NCBI RefSeq assembly: GCF_024259515.1
Contig: NZ_JANBWE010000002.1
Span: 310,001 to 374,000, forward strand
Reading direction: 5' to 3'
Source: Salirhabdus salicampi
GTDB lineage: Bacteria; Bacillota; Bacilli; Bacillales; Alkalibacillaceae
DNA length: 64,000 nucleotides
Numbering within the stretch: position 1 is the first letter of the stretch; the number at the start of each line of letters is the position of its first letter. The position numbers were made by a program, and so were the translations under genes. Below are positions 63,129 through 64,000 of the stretch, in pieces. The notes below the pieces were generated by a model. That model had not been told where the DNA came from and did no database searches. It saw nothing but the letters and a program-made list of their open reading frames with translations.

Positions 63129-63143
63129 CAATAATTATTATCA
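63129..63143 (-). promoter_or_regulatory. Fur/PerR-type operator upstream of fur
   Basis: TGATAATAATTATTG on the minus strand matches the 7-1-7 Fur box (TGATAATnATTATCA) at 13 of 15 and the PerR box at 12 of 15. It adjoins a TTGTGA-N17-TAATTT promoter-like pair, about 85 bases before the fur start. Confidence 0.55.
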
Positions 63144-63156
63144 AGAAATAATCATT

Positions 63157-63798
63157 TTAGTATATCCATTCAATGACCATTTGCATGATATTTGGAGAAA
63201 TAAATGATTCAACAATCGATGCGACAAATACGAGTGCAATAACAATGACAAAAATAGCCGAATATTGTGCAAAATGGGTACGAATTGGATCGTGGTATGT
63301 GCGATTTAGAAACAACTTCCGAATTAAATATAAGGAAAAAATCATCGCAAAACTACCAGCAATTAAATATGCCGGGATAATAAATAAGTTTTGGGGTGCC
63401 ACAGAAACAGCGGCAACAAATAATCCTTTCCACGCCATTTGATTAACTAAGAACCCAACCGAAAACCCAACAACAATCCCTTTCAAAAAGATGAAAATCC
63501 AAATGAGTGGGATGCCAATAATGGAAAGCCCTAAAATGAAGATGAATAACACATATTTTACGTGGTAGAAGAATGTATGTTGAAACAGTTGTTGTTCATG
63601 GATAATCAGTCCATCTTGCAATTGATCGAAAAATTGATGGAGGTAAAAAAATAAATCTTGTTTTTGTATGAAGTTCATACTATTGACAATTATTGCTCCA
63701 AAAATAACGCCAATTAAAAATAGGACGGTAATAAAAGTATAGATACTACTATATTCAGAAAGTTGAATTTTCGAGCGAAATGATTTCTTGTGTAACAT
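63157..63798 (-). CDS. spoIIM: Stage II sporulation protein M
   Basis: SpoIIM is the membrane scaffold of the DMP (SpoIID-SpoIIM-SpoIIP) machine that drives engulfment of the forespore. The 213-residue protein has about five helices, a loop of about 60 residues after the first, and the conserved FLKGIVVGFSVGFLVNQMAWKG and LFIIPAYLIAGS stretches. ATG at 63796-63798 follows GGAGGAATAGC and gives the B. subtilis length. It lies upstream of fur, as in B. subtilis. Confidence 0.94.
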   Translation of the reverse strand: MLHKKSFRSKIQLSEYSSIYTFITVLFLIGVIFGAIIVNSMNFIQKQDLFFYLHQFFDQLQDGLIIHEQQLFQHTFFYHVKYVLFIFILGLSIIGIPLIWIFIFLKGIVVGFSVGFLVNQMAWKGLFVAAVSVAPQNLFIIPAYLIAGSFAMIFSLYLIRKLFLNRTYHDPIRTHFAQYSAIFVIVIALVFVASIVESFISPNIMQMVIEWIY

Positions 63799-63876
63799 GC
63801 TATTCCTCCATTCAATCATTCTATTTCTAGCAACTTAACTACTGCTAATCTATGAGTGAATACTAGAAAATAGACC

Positions 63877-63911
63877 AAAAAAAAAGACCATTTCAATTAC
63901 TTGAAATGATC
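63877..63911 (-). terminator. Terminator of the gene entering from the right edge
   Basis: An 11-bp stem with one G-U, GACCATTTCAA/TTGAAATGATC (63886-63896 with 63901-63911), is followed by nine T on the minus strand. Confidence 0.88.
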
Positions 63912-64000
63912 TACTTTTCCATATTTGCCACCACCGCCGGCTTGAAAGGAGAGTGTCCCTTCCCTCATTTTTAAAATCAAATTGGCAATTTTTTCGTTAC
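63897..64000 (-). CDS. C-terminal tail of a probable YqxK/endonuclease Q-type protein
   Basis: Only the last 34 codons are visible, ending REGTLSFQAGGGGKYGKVDH and FK. The GGGGKYGKV ending and the position upstream of spoIIM match B. subtilis yqxK, a PHP-domain protein of the endonuclease Q family that cuts at deaminated bases in archaeal relatives. The stop codon overlaps the terminator. The call rests on the tail motif and synteny; the PHP domain would be outside the window. Confidence 0.55.
   Translation of the reverse strand, partial: NEKIANLILKMREGTLSFQAGGGGKYGKVDHFK

Overview
The window is a stretch of chromosome from a low-GC, endospore-forming Bacillaceae bacterium (Bacillus/Oceanobacillus-like; I cannot fix the genus). 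The evidence is the dense sporulation gene set (spoIIM, spoIIAA-AB-sigF, spoVA, dacB-spmA-spmB, spoIVA, sleB-ypeB, spoVIF), a menaquinone/cytochrome c maturation set (hepST, menG, resABC), a YpdA-type bacillithiol disulfide reductase, TRAP (mtrB), and gene order that largely follows the B. subtilis fur-to-hepT segment. Almost every gene is on the minus strand, so the natural reading direction runs from 64000 to 1. Only fer, a YjcZ-type peptide gene and ypuF are on the plus strand.

Reading from the right end: the tail of a probable yqxK, spoIIM, fur, yqzK, xerD, the nucleoside operon deoB-punA-pdp, dacF, the forespore sigma operon spoIIAA-spoIIAB-sigF (with a sigma-H-like promoter), the spoVA operon (with a near-perfect sigma-G promoter, and without spoVAEA), and lysA. 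Then comes a sucrose cassette (antiterminator, PTS IIBC, fructokinase, sucrose-6-phosphate hydrolase) with a complete promoter/cre/RAT/terminator control region. ppiB, a 28-codon membrane peptide gene, ribT, ypuF, yjcZ-like, scpA-scpB, an unknown gene and ypuI follow. Between ypuI and sod lies a decayed insertion (transposase N-terminal scrap plus a GC-rich repeat) flanked by a 25-bp direct repeat. Next are dacB-spmA-spmB, rluB, resA-B-C-D-E and sigX-rsiX.

The left part holds fer (plus strand) divergent from ypbB-recS-ypbD-ypbE, a CBS protein, a metallophosphoesterase, mecB, a short-type ddl, glutamate dehydrogenase, ypdA, ansA, sleB-ypeB, ypfA-ypfB, cmk-plsC-ypfD, fni, yphA, der, gpsA, spoVIF, yphE-yphF, spoIVA (sigma-E-like promoter), hbs, mtrB, hepS-menG and the start of hepT.

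Functional themes are spore formation and germination, respiration (menaquinone side chain, heme attachment to cytochrome c, ResDE), cell envelope (PBPs, Ddl, PlsC, SigX), chromosome maintenance (HU, ScpAB, XerD, RecS) and a probably acquired sucrose utilisation module. No tRNA, rRNA, CRISPR array, prophage or intact transposase was seen. I found no convincing undescribed multi-gene system. The least explained items are the decayed insertion, a small membrane peptide behind a promoter with a tandem repeat, and one unassigned conserved-looking gene between scpB and ypuI.
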